Source of the DNA: Dugong dugon | Lineage: Eukaryota > Chordata > Mammalia > Sirenia > Dugongidae | NCBI GenBank assembly: GCA_030035585.1 | Contig: CM057481.1 | Coordinates: forward strand, 9,201,128 to 9,265,127 | Direction of reading: 5' to 3' | DNA length: 64,000 nt | In this document: positions 13,016-24,440 of the stretch, one piece after another | Layout of the letters: each line of letters opens with the position of its first letter | Numbering within the stretch: the stretch's first letter is position 1 | Translations under genes and position numbers: made by a program | The notes under the pieces: model-generated | What the model was told of the DNA's origin: nothing | What the model saw: the letters and a program-made list of their open reading frames with translations, nothing else | The model's database searches: none

Positions 13016-13945
13016 ATTATTTTCTGACTTATCTAGTCCCGTCTTCATGATTTTTCCCTAAAGCTTGTTTTCTATGAGAACCGACCTTGATTATTGAGAT
13101 TTTGCTAACCTTAATGTTCTTCAGGCGTGCAAACACAAGCTTAACAAGAGAGTAATGACCCTTACTTGGTGTACTGGAGGGGGAGTTGGGATTTATTAAG
13201 AGTGGTTTTAACAATAAATATGTATTATTTTAATACTCAGAACACAATCATTATTTTTAAAAAATAAAAATATGGAATGAACCAAATTTTTAAATAGGAA
13301 ATTAATTTTAAACTGTGGAACAAATGTTGGTGGGAAAACAGGACTCCAGTAAACTTGCTGGGATAATCAATCTCATTCCCTGGTTTGCCTGTAAGGTATT
13401 GGCTATTAGAAATATTTACTTGGTTTTAGAGAATGTTTGATCCTATATGTTATTACTCTTCATAATACTGTTTGAAATTTAGAAGCTGAATTATATCTTT
13501 TGGTATTACAGATTTTTTTTTAATAGACATCTTCTGATCACCCTTACTAACAGAAGCAATCACTGGCAGGAAAGAAAGACAAACCTGTACTTCACATTTA
13601 TCATCATTTAGTTTATAGGGCAAGTTCAATGACTAATTACAGATCTTTGCTGTTTATTTCTTTAGGGATGTTTTTAGGGGGCAGGTATTTAATGAATCTG
13701 TATTTCACGAGCACACCAAGAAGAAATGACATGTAGAATGATGATGATGGCAGAAAAAAAACGCTGAATTATTCATTCAACATGGCTAACCTGCCAAACT
13801 GCCCGAAAGTCTGGCTGAATATTTTGCTCTTATAAGGTATGTAAATATTAAATTTTGATTTAAGTATCAAAGTTTAAATTAATTTAGATGAAAATTTAAG
13901 ATAAAGAAATATTTTGAAGCTAAAAGAGAGAGAGTTCTTGCATAC

Positions 13946-14063
13946 TTGTGCAATTCCCTTTCTTGCCGCTGCAGTTCTGACGAGAGCGAAACATTCTCCT
14001 TTCTTAGAGAACGGCACTCAGTTTCCAGCACCTTCCATTCCCTTCTCAGCTTCTCTAGTTCAC
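13946..14063 (-). CDS. SLMAP: SLMAP exon w17
   Basis: This 118-nt exon (phase 1 in, phase 2 out) encodes GELEKLRREWKVLETE through QERELH and two bases of the following N, about residues 674-713. It is coiled coil and somewhat more diverged from human (KVLETECRSLRKENVSL). The donor is GTATGC. Confidence 0.96.
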
Positions 14064-14513
14064 CTAAAACAATGCAAAATATATCTGTTAATATTGGAAC
14101 ATAACTTCCATAATAATTCAAAGGATAAAGAGAAATATTTCAGAAAAGAAAATATTCTTTTCTTTTCCCTTGAAAACATGCAGATTTTACATGGCTCTTC
14201 TTTGATTCTTGTTACTTTGCAACTATATCTCAAGGAAGTCCCATCACCTTGACCTTGATTACTACTTTTTTTTTCCTGCTTCACTTTTATAAAGCAAACA
14301 AATTTTAATATTATTTAAATAAAATGTAATGTTCTTACAAAATTTTAACTATTGTAGACATGAAGAATATGTTTATAGGCCTAGTATGAGAAACACTGCT
14401 TTATACAACCTATGGCTATCAAAGAGAAAAACAGCCTGAGTGGTTATTCTGTACAAGTTATAAAGTTATCACTGTCAAGATTTAAGAGCTTTACGTAAAA
14501 TACATTTACTTAC
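14064..14513 (-). other. SLMAP intron (w16 to w17)
   Basis: A 450-bp AT-rich intron with nothing else recognised. Confidence 0.7.
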
Positions 14514-14834
14514 CTTGCAACCTTGTTGCTTCCTCTCTCTGCTGGTCCTCACACTGCTGACATCTAAGCTGAAAACTGTTTTGAAGACTCACAATTTCTT
14601 TTTCATATTCAGACGCTGCTTTCCGCCACCGCTCAAGCTCAGCTCGCACCTTCCTAAGCTCTTCTTGTAAAGAAGCAATGTCGGTATCCCGCTCGGAGGC
14701 AGCCCTTTCTGCTGCTTGATGAAGGAGCAAAATTTCATCTCGAGCACTAAGCAATTCATCTCGAGTGCTTGAGATTTCCTTGTCCTTCTCCTCTCGAAGA
14801 TTCTCCATATCGATGTGTAACCTCTGCAGTTGGG
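14514..14834 (-). CDS. SLMAP: SLMAP exon w16 (largest coding exon)
   Basis: This 321-nt exon (phase 1-1) has 107 residues, about 567-673, from AQLQRLHIDMENLREEKDKE to EEATRLQ. It has long uninterrupted heptads with one cysteine pair (CQQC) near the end. It differs from human at a few places (KDKEIS, HQAAERAAS, EELRK). The acceptor CTTTTTAG and donor GTAAGT are strong. It is the most easily recognised SLMAP segment in the window. Confidence 0.98.
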
Positions 14835-14944
14835 CTAAAAAGGTATATTTATCCATCATTTTATTAGACCATTAGGAATTAGGAATAAAAGAACAGCTCA
14901 CCCAGGACTGTAGCTACAGCACAGCCCATGCTGTCAGAGACTGT

Positions 14945-15290
14945 TTTTTCTTTCTTTGATTGTGGTATAATACATATAACAAAACATCTGTCATTTCATC
15001 CCTTTCTATGGCTACAACTCAGTGACATTAACAGCGTTAGATGCTGTGCAACCATCATCACTATCCATTTCCAAATTTTTTCATGACCCTTAACAGAAGC
15101 TCAGTACCCTGTAAGCAATAACTCCCCACTTCCCCCTCCCATATGTCCCAGTAATTGCTAATAAACTTTGGTAATTATGCATTTGTCTATTCTCGATATT
15201 TCAGATAAGTGAGATCATACAGTATTTGTCCCTCTGTGTCTGATTTATTTTGCTCAGCATAATATTTTCAAAGAAAGCTGCTGTTTTTAT
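14945..15290 (+). mobile_element. Old L1 (L1M-like) 3' fragment
   Basis: The order of motifs matches the 3' end of old mammalian L1M/L1ME elements: GATTGTGGTATAATACATA, then GCTGTGCAACCATCATCACT, then CAGTACCCTGTAAG, then GAGATCATACAGTATTTGTC. The assignment is from recall. Confidence 0.6.
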
Positions 15291-15623
15291 TAAACTGTAC
15301 AGGCAATCATATTTAATGTAGAAAATGTCAAAATACAGATATAAAAAGAAAAAAAACCAAGTGATCTTTATTTCCCACTCAGAGAAAGTTGTGTCTAACA
15401 TTTTGGTATTTATTACTCTAGATTTGTTTTCTATGCATTTTACACATAAAATATACATTAAGTAGGGGTGATCATAATATACATAGTGTACTATATTCTG
15501 CTGATGAGCATCTTCCTGTAACAGAAAATAGTTATGCCATCACCTATTTGACCAATTGTTTCTTTTAGACATTGTAGGCTGTTCAGTTTTTCATCACTAT
15601 AATGCAATCCAGACAATCTTCCT

Positions 15624-15830
15624 GGAGTCCCTGGGTGGTGCAAACAGTTAACATGCTCAGCTGCTAAATGAAAAGGTTTTAGACCACCTAGAGGCACCTC
15701 AGAAGAAAGGCCTGGCAATCTACCTCCAAAAAATCACCATTAGGAAACCCCTATAGAGTGCAGTTCTACTCTGACACACATGGGGTCACCAGGAATCAGA
15801 ACTGACTCAACGGCAGCTGGTGGTCGTGAT
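15624..15830 (+). mobile_element. AfroSINE, divergent long variant, inside older LINE sequence
   Basis: The head is GAGTCCCTGGGTGGTGCAAA and the middle AGGCCTGGCAATCTACCTCC. The tail is CTGACTCAACGGCAGCTGG. The middle differs from the short form and matches the copies at 38753 and 57046, so it is a separate subfamily. L1-like sequence appears to continue on both sides. Confidence 0.85.
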
Positions 15831-15889
15831 TATTTTCTTCGGGTGAATTCCTGGGTCAAGTGGTAAGCAGTAGCAAAACATCTGATGTA

Positions 15890-16170
15890 CGTGATTCACT
15901 TTTCTGTTCAAATGTTAATTCCTTAAAGAGGTTTTCTCTGATGATGTGTCTAAAACAGCATTCTGTCATTCTTCAGCCCTTTACTCTGCTTTATACTCCT
16001 TCAAAGCCCTTACTGGATATTCATTACATTATAGATTTCTTTGCTTATCGTTTATCTTCTCCACTAGACTGTAAATCTCACGTGTGGAAGGCCTTTGTTT
16101 TACTCACTGCTCTATCTCCAATACCTGGCAGAGTAAACCATTTAGAATTACTGAATGAATTGATCAAATG
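15890..16170 (+). mobile_element. L2-like LINE fragment
   Basis: The pattern CTCCACTAGACTGTAAATCT, then CTCACTGCTCTATCTCC, then ACTGAATGAATTGATC is typical of the 3' end of LINE-2. It is old and diverged. Confidence 0.65.
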
Positions 16171-17603
16171 AATGAATACTGCCTAGCGAAAGAGGTATAT
16201 TTTATAAGAATCCGGTTGTATGACCCAGAGTTCAAGTGAACTGGAAATAATTTGTGTAAAATCATAACTTGGTTCATTCTTGGCTACCATAACACAAGAA
16301 AGTTACAGGTAGAAAAGTTTCAAAGGAGAGTAAATAAAATAAGTAAGAGGATTGAGGGCTAGGAGAGGCTGAAGTTGCCATATAAAAGTTGCATCTTAAG
16401 TCTGTAGGAAGGATTGAGGGGCAACGGGTTCAAAATCTGAAAAGGTACAATGGCCAGAGATAAGATGACCAGGACTTGTTGTCAAAGTCCTGAAATCTAC
16501 GTGCTGACACCTGGGCACACTCAATGATGCCTGGGCAAGACAGCTTTAAGAGAAAAGGCAGTACTATGGCATAGAAGCTTTAGGGAAAGTTGCCCGTACA
16601 CAGTACAAGATGGAAATAAAGATTCAAAACAGATTTATATAAACTAATGGACAATGGCCTTAAACTATAATATGGTTTTAAAGAGTTTCTAATTTAAAAA
16701 CACACACAATCTATCCCCAAAATTATAATTTGATCATAATAAAGTCCAAAATTTTAAATAACTCAGATGTTCCATTCAAAAATAAAAACAGAAGACCCAA
16801 AAGACTGGTTTTTCTCTGGGACATTTTAGGACAAATATCAAAGGCCTCATACGATGACTCCCCATCTTTTCTGAACTGTGATTACTGGTCTATTTCTTCT
16901 CACTTCACTTCTCAAGGGAAAATTTCAAATTAACACTGGTTCCTTCTTTGACAATGAAGGTAAATTAAAACTGCTTTGGGAATTTTACATGGGAGAGAAA
17001 GACCTCTCCTAGGCATCTCACAACAATAGCCTCCTAATCCCAGGAGCTGCAGTTGGAAGAAAACACAGGTAATAGGGGGTCTTTCTGGCCATGTCTGTAA
17101 TGATCCTGTGACAGTCCAGACAAAGAGACAGCAAAGTGGTGGCTATGAAGAGCAGCCATTATCAATCATGGCAGTTCAGGGACCATTATTCTACTCCGTG
17201 TGGTGTGTGTCAGTTTACTGTAATGCAAGTGTGTTATGAGGATCAGAAATAATGCCACCAGCAAGCTGAAAGTACTGATGCACAGAGTAGCTCAAACAGA
17301 TTTCTTATCCAAAGACCTTCTCTGTAGTAAGTCATTACATAACCAAGAAAGTGACCACCTTACCACACCCATATCTTTACCTTTCCATGCCAAGTGTCTA
17401 GTATTGGAGTACGGGGGAGCCTTTACTTGTATCTTCTTTAAAGAAAGAAAAAGCCCCACCAAGGCCATTGATAGTCTCAGGTTCTAGGGAAGAACCAAAG
17501 CATGAAAAATGGGGACCCTCTGCGTTTGTACTTTCCATTTCTTTGGAGTCACTAAAAACAAATTAACAACAACAATCTCAAACAGACTTGGAGCATTCCA
17601 TAC

Positions 17604-17678
17604 CTTGAAGAACCTGTATTTGTTTAGTGGATTCTTCAACTTGATTTCGATAGGCTTTTCTTTCTTCTTCCAAAAGAG
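17604..17678 (-). CDS. SLMAP: SLMAP exon w15
   Basis: This 75-nt exon (phase 1-1) encodes ALLEEERKAYRNQVEESTK and on to QVLQ, about residues 542-566. It is coiled coil. The acceptor is CTTCTAG and the donor GTATGG. Confidence 0.96.
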
Positions 17679-19056
17679 CTAGAAGTAAAAACATAGTATA
17701 TCTAATTTTGCGATTAATTAAATATTAAGAATTGAATAGCTGGACATTTCTAAGCAATTCTCTCCTATAAGGTTCTTGAAGGAAACAAAGGTTAGGTAAT
17801 AAGTGTTATTATTAGTAGTTAGATAGTTTAATGATTTTAGGAGCACAAACCAGTAGTAAATAGTAAATCTATTCAACTGAGGAGCCCTGCTGGCGCAGTG
17901 GTTAAGAGCTTAGCTGCTAACCAAAAGGTCAGCAGTTGGAATCCACCAGCCGCTCCTTGGAAACCCTATGGGACAGTTCTACTCTGTCCTATAGGGTCGC
18001 TATGAGTCAGAAAGGACTTCATGGCTACAGGTTTGGTTTTTATTCAACTGAACGTAGTTTTCTAGACCCTATATCACCAAGAATATTTGCTCTTCTTCAT
18101 ATAAAAAGCATTCTTGATAGTTGTTATCAAGATAATTTAAGTATTTTGAGCTTAAATTTAAAAACAGACTTAAAATTCTCATGTTTACTGCCAAGCACAT
18201 AGTAAGCACTGAGTAAGTAACTGCTGACTGACATCGGTACATTGGTATTATATGCCTGTTTGTTTGCTGAATATTTTCTTTCATTTTAACTAAATAAATT
18301 AGCTTGGACCCTCCAAAAGGTTCAAGTTAAGTGAATACCAATTCTAATTTTTTCAAGAAGCAGAAACAGAAGGAAGTAGTAACAGGAAGTTCTTAGTTCC
18401 TCCTGGGATGTGACTCTTCCTCCTGGTCAGGAGGGCCGTCTTAGAGAACCCAATGACTCCACAAGCCATTTTCTCCTGAGACTCTCTTAAGGCACTGACT
18501 GACTGCAACCAGGTAGCTACTGTGAATGATGAGGAAACTTGTGCTCTAGGGAGCAGCACAGGCTTCACTGGCTATCATATCTATAGCTCACAGAAAAGAG
18601 AGTGGTTGAGACATTAGGAGATTGTACACCTTAACCTTGCCTGGTTCTTCCATTTACTGAGGAATATACCATAAAATCACAGGGACCATACATTTTTCTT
18701 ACCTTACACTGAGTATCTAACATTATGTGTAACTAAAACTTGGAAATTTATATACACTTTTTTTCCTTGTGTTGGCTCACTATTTAACATGTAATTACTA
18801 CTAAGATCTTCAGTGGGTACAGGCCTCACTTCATCTTCCCCTGAGTTCTGTGAAGGAGCAACTGTAACTCGCCCCACTTTACTGATCTGAAACAAAAGTT
18901 CAGAGAGATTAAGTGAATTTCCCAAGATCACATGTCCAATAAAGTTATGGATCTGGAAAACGATACTATTCCTCTGGACTCCAAGTTTGGGGCTATCCAG
19001 TTATATCATGTTGCCTCCACACAGCCCCTAAAGAATCAAAGTAATTTTGATCTCAC
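17679..19056 (-). other. SLMAP intron (w14 to w15)
   Basis: It holds an AfroSINE at 17881-18040 and a MIR-like core around 18860-18960 (TTCAGAGAGATTAAGTGAAT). No other named element was seen. Confidence 0.6.
17881..18040 (+). mobile_element. AfroSINE (short form)
   Basis: The head is GAGCCCTGCTGGCGCAGTGG, with the tRNA-like CAGTTGGAATCCACC box and the tail CATGGCTACAGGTTTGG. An 11-bp target duplication (TATTCAACTGA) lies at 17870-17880 and 18041-18051. Confidence 0.94.
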
Positions 19057-19179
19057 CTTGAAGTTCAAAGCATTTTTGTTTACTTGCTCTAGCTAGCTCC
19101 TGGGCTTCAATCAATTCCTTGCGAAGATGCTGAATTTCTTGTTTTGCCTCAATTTCTGACTGTGCACCCTGCAAGTCAT
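19057..19179 (-). CDS. SLMAP: SLMAP exon w14
   Basis: This 123-nt exon (phase 1-1) encodes DDLQGAQSEIEAKQEIQ through KCFELQ, about residues 501-541. It starts the second long coiled coil (RKELIEAQELARASKQ). It stands alone between a 9.2-kb and a 1.4-kb intron. The donor is GTGAGA. Confidence 0.96.
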
Positions 19180-19644
19180 CTGACAAAAACATGTTATTTT
19201 AAAAGCAAGAGTTAGTATCACGCTAAAATCTCTCTACAACCAAAGACTAGCAATCTCTTTTATGTTTAGACATGCATTGTTAAACAACACAGCACTACTG
19301 AGTTAAATAAAATTTAGAAGCAAATTATAGTAAGCATTTTAGTCATTTTACCCTAGAGAAAGAATGCAAATACAGTTAAACATGTATTAGTATTTAATGG
19401 CAATGGTACTATAAATATGTATTAATATATACTGAATGATATATTTCATTCACGTAGAGAATATGGAAGTCTTGAAATACAATGAGATGGGCAAAATGCT
19501 ATTCTTCATTAATTTTGAATTTTCCTGATAACAAGTCAGAAACATTTCACTTGCAACTTAACTGGAAATGGAAAAACAAAATTAAACTTTTCTTCAAGAG
19601 AAAGCATTTTAGCACGATTTTCCCAGTTTTTGGATACAAAATAA

Positions 19645-19750
19645 AAACTAGGCTGAAAACTCCATCTGGACAGGGACTACGCCCATTTTATCATCACGGT
19701 TTCCCCACCACCAAATATGTGACAAATAAATATTTGCTGGATTATACAAT
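19645..19750 (+). mobile_element. L2-like LINE 3' end
   Basis: TCCATCTGGACAGGGACTAC, then GTGACAAATAAATATTTGCT, resembles the end of LINE-2. It is short and old. Confidence 0.5.
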
Positions 19751-20429
19751 GATTTAACCTAAATGGTTCTATCAAAGTAAGTTAGATCCAGCATTACAGC
19801 TCAAGTATTCCCCCCACCCCTAACCTCTTTTCTTTCTAGCTACTCTGTTCGTCTTTCACTGTATTAAAACTTTCTGCTACTGAACATTGCCTGGAATAAA
19901 CATATTGTCAGACAGGACATATTCTTCTAGTGCATTCTATTACTTTGACTTACAAGCACCTCAGACATAACAGCTTTAACCCATCAAAAAAGAGCTAAGA
20001 ATAAGTTTTCACAATACAATTACAATAGGTCTTGGATGCTACGTACATATATTTTCATACTTTTAGATTATATCCTATTTTTCCCAGACAAAAATTTTGA
20101 TTCTGGGTTCATCTTTTCTAGTCAACCTATCAATTCTTCCTTTAAAAGGTCTCTTGGTCTGGGTGGCGGCATGCAGAGAGACATTTTCCAGTGGTGGGGA
20201 CACTGTCACAGCAACCGTGAAACTTCTCTCACAGCTCTCTCAACACTACCCACTGAAACCTGGAAAGGTCCTAGACCCACATCTCTAGACTTGCCATCAA
20301 GTAGGACAATGTCCTTATTTTTAGGAGTATTTAGGAGGGCAGTGTCATGATGCCTACATCTGACTTTTAAGTGTTTAGCAAGCAATATCTACATAAAGTC
20401 CTTGAAGAGCTAGTTTCCTAGTTCTATGC

Positions 20430-20562
20430 TGACATTTTGGGCTGGTTAATTCTTTGCCGTGGGGCTGTCCTGTGCATTGTAGGATGCCAGTAACATTCCC
20501 TACCCCCAAGAGTCTAACGACCACAAATGTCTCCAGTCATTGCCAGATGTCCCCTGGAGGGT
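20430..20562. mobile_element. MER5-like DNA transposon remnant
   Basis: GGGGCTGTCCTGTGCATTGT, then GACCACAAATGTCTCCAG, then ATTGCCAGATGTCCCCTGG matches the non-autonomous hAT element MER5 as I remember it. Confidence 0.75.
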
Positions 20563-21048
20563 GAGTCAAGTCAAAGCGTACCTTCTCAAGTTATACTCTG
20601 CATGTGCACGCTGGCTGAGACTTCTATCACCATCACTCGTCCCTTTACAAGGCCTGGAAGTTGCAGGCTTGGCTGATAAGAAGAGCCGCCACAGTGGGGA
20701 AAGAATTCTTCCATGGTGGGTATGTGCAGCCACGTGAGACAGTCAGGGCACCCTAACTGTGTATTTAACTTTGGCAGCAGCCTCTTGTTGTCGAGTCTCA
20801 CCCCACTGCCACTCATTCTGACCAGCCTGGTTCCTTTTTACAGCTGGATAGTCTGTTGACTCCTTTGTCCTCCCCATTGTTCTTTTTTCTTTCTTTATAA
20901 ATCCCCTGCTGTCACCTTCCACCCCATTCAGAGATTTCCCAAACTTTGTTACTGCTTTCTATCTGACTAAGTCGTATCATTTCCCCACATCTGCCCCACG
21001 TGGCCTGTATTCCACCACACTTGCACTCTTTTTAACTTCCCTCCTGCT

Positions 21049-21433
21049 TTGCACTGAATTGTGTCCCCCAAACTGTGTTGTAAATCCAGACTCCTATACT
21101 TGTAGATGTAATCCCATTTGGGAATAGGGCTTATTATGTTAACAAGGCCATATCAGCGTAGGGTGTATCTTAGGTCAAGCACCTTTGAGATATAAACCAA
21201 GCTGGTTAGGCACAGAGAAGGAAGCAGAGATGGAAGAAGACAGAAGCCAGGCCACATGAAGATTGCCAAGGAACCGACGAACAGAAGCTGAAAAGAGCCA
21301 ACAGAGACAGAAAGCTCTCCCCTAGAGCCGGCACCCTGAATTCGGACTTGGAGCCTCCTACACTATGAGAAAAAAACTTTGTTAAAGCCATTCACTCGTG
21401 GTATTTGTTATAGCAGCACTAAGAAACTAAGAC
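21049..21433 (+). mobile_element. MaLR-type solo LTR
   Basis: It begins with TGAATTGTGTCCCCCAAAC and ends with TTAAAGCCATTCACTCGTGG, then TTATAGCAGCACTAAGAAAC. This is the layout of ERVL-MaLR LTRs (MLT/MST type). It resembles the LTRs at 22235 and 29546, and no internal region adjoins it. It carries no retroviral genes. Confidence 0.7.
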
Positions 21434-21539
21434 ATCTCCTGGTAGATGTTATTCCTACTTTGAACATTATTCCTATTTGTAAAGTTAGTGCTATTTTTAA
21501 GAAATGCAAGGCCCCCTTTTCCTTCTTAGCATTTTCTCA

Positions 21540-21735
21540 CTTACCTTTAAACCACCTCCTTTGAGAAGCCTATCCTGACCACTGCTACACCCCACCCCTG
21601 CCAGGAAGTTAGCCGTGCTCTCCAAAGTTCCTACCACTTACCAAAATACTTATTACACTAGCAATGTATCTCTTTCCTCCATAAGACTGCAACCTCCTCA
21701 TATGTCTTATCTCTGTGTCTTCAGGGTCAATAAAT
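21540..21735 (+). mobile_element. L2-like LINE 3' fragment
   Basis: TTGAGAAGCCTATCCTGACC, then CATAAGACTGCAACCTCC, then TCAATAAATGTCCCAG follows the LINE-2 3' pattern. Confidence 0.6.
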
Positions 21736-22234
21736 GTCCCAGAAATAGAGGAACATGATTTTTTAGTTCTAGTTTCCACCCTGCACTGCCAGCTGCATCT
21801 CCAGTTCCTAGGTGACTAGATAACTGGGACACCTTTGAGTGTGAAAGAAGCACTTCTAACAATTATGCTGGGACAACAGGCATACATGGTTCCAGACAAA
21901 CCAGAACCTACCAGTCACCCTTCCTGATCAGCATGTGCCATACTAAAATCCTCACTTTCCCCAGCAGGACGCCTCCTCTTCCAGAAATAAATATTTATGT
22001 TAATAACACCATTATCCTTTCAGTCACTCCGAGTTAAATGCTTGAATTATATCTGACTCCCATTTGTCTTCCATATTTGGTTTTTCAAGCCTATGGATTC
22101 TAGATGAGATTACCAAGGGAGAGAGAAAAAGACATAAATACCAGGACCCTAAACCGGATTTTGTTCTTTCATTTAAATTTCCACAGCAGTCATCCTAGTT
22201 TAGACTCTCAAGGATTACCTAAGCCTTTACTATG

Positions 22235-22790
22235 AAATGAATTACATCCCCCAAAATATATGTCATAAATCCTAACCTCTATGCCTGTGGTGAGGGGCCT
22301 GGTGGTGCAGTGGTTAAGTGTTCAGTTGCTAACCAAAAGGTCAGTGCTTTGAATCCACTAGCTGCTCAGCAGGAGACAGATGTGGCAGTCTGCTTCCCTT
22401 GGAAACTCTATGAGGGTAGTTCTACTCTGTCCTATAGGGTGGCTATGAGTGGCAATAGGTTGGGAATGGGTTGTCTTTATAATGTTAATGAGGCAGGATT
22501 AGTGTAGGGTGTGTCTTGAGTTAATCTCTTTTGAGATATAAAAGGAGCAGATTAACAAAGCAGAGACAGAGGAAGAAAGATGCCAAGCCACATGAAGACC
22601 GTTCAGGGGCAGAAGCTCAGAAGAGACAAGGACCTTCCTCCAGAGCCGACAGAGAGAAAGCCTTCCCCTAGAGCCGGCATCCTGAATTTGGACCTCTAGC
22701 CTCTTAAACTGAGAGAATAAATTTCTGCTTGTTAAAGCCATCCACTTGTGGTATTTCTGTTATAGCAGCACTAGATAACTAAAACAGCAT
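22235..22790 (+). mobile_element. MaLR-type LTR split by an AfroSINE
   Basis: The LTR start (ATGAATTACATCCCCCAAAA) is interrupted at about 22294 and resumes near 22470 (TATAATGTTAATGAGGCAGG). It ends with TTGTTAAAGCCATCCACTTG and TATAGCAGCACTAGATAAC. It is the 5' LTR of the element whose internal part follows. Confidence 0.75.
22294..22470 (+). mobile_element. AfroSINE (long form) inside the LTR
   Basis: GGGGCCTGGTGGTGCAGTGG at the head, AGATGTGGCAGTCTGCTTCC (the internal segment missing from the short form), then CTGTCCTATAGGGTGGCTAT. It inserted after the LTR and so post-dates it. Confidence 0.9.
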
Positions 22791-23660
22791 TTGGTACTAC
22801 CTAAAATGTGGAAGTGGTTTTGGAATTGGGTAATGGGTAGAGGCTGGAAGAGTTTTAAGGTGACTAATAGTAAAGCCTAGATTGCCTTAAAGAGACTGTT
22901 GGTAGAATTATGGACGTCAAAGGCAATTCTGGTGAGGGCTCAGAAGGAAGTGAGGAAAGCTATAGACAAAGTCTCATCTTAGAGAATACATATGGCACCA
23001 GCAACAGAATATTGCTAGAAATGTGGATGTTAAACGTGCTGCTGGTGAGGCTTTAAAAGAAAATGATGAACATGTGATTGGACAATGGAGAAAGAGTGAT
23101 GCTTTTCATGCAGTGACAGACTTGGATATTTCGCTGAGGAGATTTCTAAGCAAGATCTTAAAGGGGCCACATGGTTTCTCCTTGCCACTTATAATAAAAT
23201 GTGAGAGGAAAGAGACGGACTTAAAAATGAAGTGTGCAAAATGAGAACAGAACTTAAAGATCTGGAAAATTCCACGGTACAAACTAAGGACATGTATCCT
23301 AGAATGTTCACCAAGGATGTGGCTACACAATCTTTTGTTAAAGACGTTAATCCTGTGACTGATGGATCTAACCAACTATGACAGCAGAAAACCCTTCAGC
23401 TCAGACTGAAGTGGACAGAGAAAGAACAAAAAGAAAGAATGCTGTCTGCCTCTTGGAATTCTATAGGCGGGAAACAGGCCAAAGGAGCTACATCTGTTGT
23501 CCTCCAAGAAAAGAAAAGGACAGTCCCTGGAGCAGCTTGCAGATCAGCAGAACTGAAGAAACACAGGAAACAGGGCCTTATTGGCTTCAAAGGGTAGGGC
23601 CATGGTCTCCTGGATCTCAGGCTACAGTCTCCTAGGTTTCAAAGAGTCAGATCATCGCAA
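22791..23660 (+). mobile_element. MaLR internal-region fragment
   Basis: Immediately after the LTR come ATGTGGAAGTGGTTTTGGAA, then GGGTAGAGGCTGGAAGAG, then ACTGTTGGTAGAATTATGG. These are hallmarks of THE1/MST-type internal sequence. The fragment carries no intact gene, which is normal for this non-coding family, and no 3' LTR follows. The far edge is approximate. Confidence 0.75.
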
Positions 23661-24049
23661 CTCATTTCCTAAGACAACCTCCAAAATGATTTCCTTACTT
23701 CCAGCCTCTACCTACTCCAGTTTATCCAACAAACCTCCCAAAAATACAGGTCTGATCACATCATTCAGAAGCTACTGAATTCTGCCATAACAATCACTCC
23801 AACTTATAAAACACTCAAATGAATAAGTGAAGAAACTTTAATTATACTTGTCAAACTCTAAACCCAACCCATATATCTAGCTTGCGATTTTTAATATTTT
23901 CTGTTTTTGAGAGGGGATCTCTATCTTTTCTTCTTATAAACACAAACACACACCAAGTCTAAAGGACAATAACTAAAAATACATACATAAATAAATAAAA
24001 ACTGTATCACTATTGTCACACAGAAAAAAACAGTAATTCCTTAATATCA

Positions 24050-24440
24050 AGTATCCAGTCAGAATTCAAATTTTCCCACTGTCTCAAATTTCTTTTACCA
24101 TTGGATTGTTTGAATGAAGATCCAAACAAGGTTCACATATTGCATTTAGTTGAACATCTCTTAAATGTCTTTTAATCTATCAGGTCCCTCATTGTCTTTC
24201 TTTGTTTTCCTCTTGCAATTTACTTGTTAAAGAAACTGGGTCGTGTGTCTTACAGTATTTTCAACATTTTAGATTTTTCTGGCTGTGTCCCCACATCATC
24301 TAGAGCATGCCCTTGTTCTTCGTATGTCCTGTAAGCTGGCAGCGGGATCTAGAGTCTTGGTCATTTTCAGGCTCAGTTCTCAGTTGTGAATATGTCATAA
24401 ATGGTGTTACATATGTTCAGGGTCATCTCAAATAATATTT
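24050..24440. mobile_element. L1M-like fragment
   Basis: GATCCAAACAAGGTTCACAT, then TCTTTTAATCTATCAGG, then GGATCTAGAGTCTTGGTC resembles a 3' portion of old L1M elements. The assignment is from recall and the edges are approximate. Confidence 0.5.

Larger units (their letters stand above)
10788..13945 (-). other. SLMAP intron (w17 to w18)
   Basis: It holds a MIR-like SINE around 11290-11470 and an AfroSINE at 12849-13015. The remainder is AT-rich with no recognised feature. Confidence 0.6.
14835..17603 (-). other. SLMAP intron (w15 to w16)
   Basis: It holds L1-like 3' sequence (about 14945-15290 and perhaps to 15620), an AfroSINE variant at 15624-15830 and an L2-like piece at about 15890-16170. 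The part from 16200 to 17600 shows no named element. Confidence 0.6.

Noticed and set aside
14060..14284. Open frame running out of exon w17 into the intron
   Set aside because: The frame does not match SLMAP, and the exon border at 14063 is fixed by the acceptor and by homology.
23023..23635. Several 70-85-codon frames
   Set aside because: They lie in the MaLR internal region, which is non-coding and decayed.
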